NCBI GenBank assembly: GCA_015222855.1
Contig: JADFWA010000246.1
Span: 1 to 6,384, forward strand
DNA: 6,384 nucleotides
Direction: 5' to 3'
Source of the DNA: Pseudomonadota bacterium
Lineage (GTDB): Bacteria > Desulfobacterota > Syntrophia > Syntrophales > JADFWA01
This document shows, in pieces, positions 6,301 through 6,384 of the stretch. The notes below the pieces were generated by a model. That model made no database searches and was not told the origin of the DNA. It saw only the letters and a list, made by a program, of their open reading frames with translations. Made by a program: the position numbers and the translations under genes. Position 1 is the first letter of the stretch. Each line of letters begins with the position of its first letter.

Positions 6301-6384
6301 CTTAGTGTCCATCCAGAAATGAGGATTTTTGTTCAAGATCAAGGCATGCGAAAAAAATAACCGCAGGCATATATTTGATATTCC
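6301..6384. other. Non-coding right edge, possible start of a dispersed repeat
   Basis: No open frame or RNA gene is visible. The sequence begins GTGTCCATCCAGAAATGAGG (6305-6324) and continues through TTGTTCAAGATCAAGGCATG to the edge. Its texture resembles intergenic repeat elements, but the other end lies outside the window and no second copy is present inside it. Confidence 0.3.

Noticed and set aside
6222..6384. tRNA-integrated element within the window
   Set aside because: No integrase and no second copy of the tRNA 3' sequence are visible; kept only as a suggestion to check beyond the edge.

Overview
The window reads as a piece of a Gram-negative bacterial chromosome. Three things point that way: a CHASE2 receptor-type adenylate cyclase, an alanine racemase, and several short dispersed repeats between the genes. 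My guess is a Desulfobacterota/Nitrospirota-like lineage, but that rests only on the style of the proteins and repeats. No rRNA or other firm taxonomic marker is present.

Layout, left to right. Positions 1-316 hold the remains of an accessory or defence-type block on the minus strand. It contains the 3' stub of what looks like a restriction-modification subunit, which overlaps by ATGA the start of a MNT-type nucleotidyltransferase that runs off the left edge. Positions 338-1474 (minus) encode a complete Fic protein of the DUF4172-Fic-winged-helix type with its own sigma70-like promoter. Positions 1475-1782 are intergenic. They hold that promoter, a G-rich patch, a 20/22 inverted repeat and a seven-copy CCTTTAG-like heptamer array, and they look like the seam between accessory DNA and the more conserved genes to the right.

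Positions 1783-3750 (minus) encode an alanine racemase with an intact catalytic core and an unrecognised C-terminal extension of about 265 residues. Ninety bases upstream, positions 3841-5982 (minus) encode a CHASE2 transmembrane adenylate cyclase with every class III catalytic residue in place. The two may be co-transcribed. The cyclase has its own candidate promoter and Shine-Dalgarno sequence, which favour an ATG start over a longer TTG start. Diverging from it on the plus strand is a single tRNA-Thr(CGU) gene at 6146-6221, with a TTGACA promoter element and a strong Rho-independent terminator. The right edge (6271-6384) is repeat-like and non-coding.

Functionally, the right half pairs an envelope-sensing cyclic-nucleotide synthase with a D-alanine-producing enzyme carrying an extra domain. 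The left half pairs two unrelated nucleotide-transferring families, Fic and MNT, beside a broken R-M gene. The most unusual item is the C-terminal extension of the alanine racemase. I did not find a complete new defence or mobile system.
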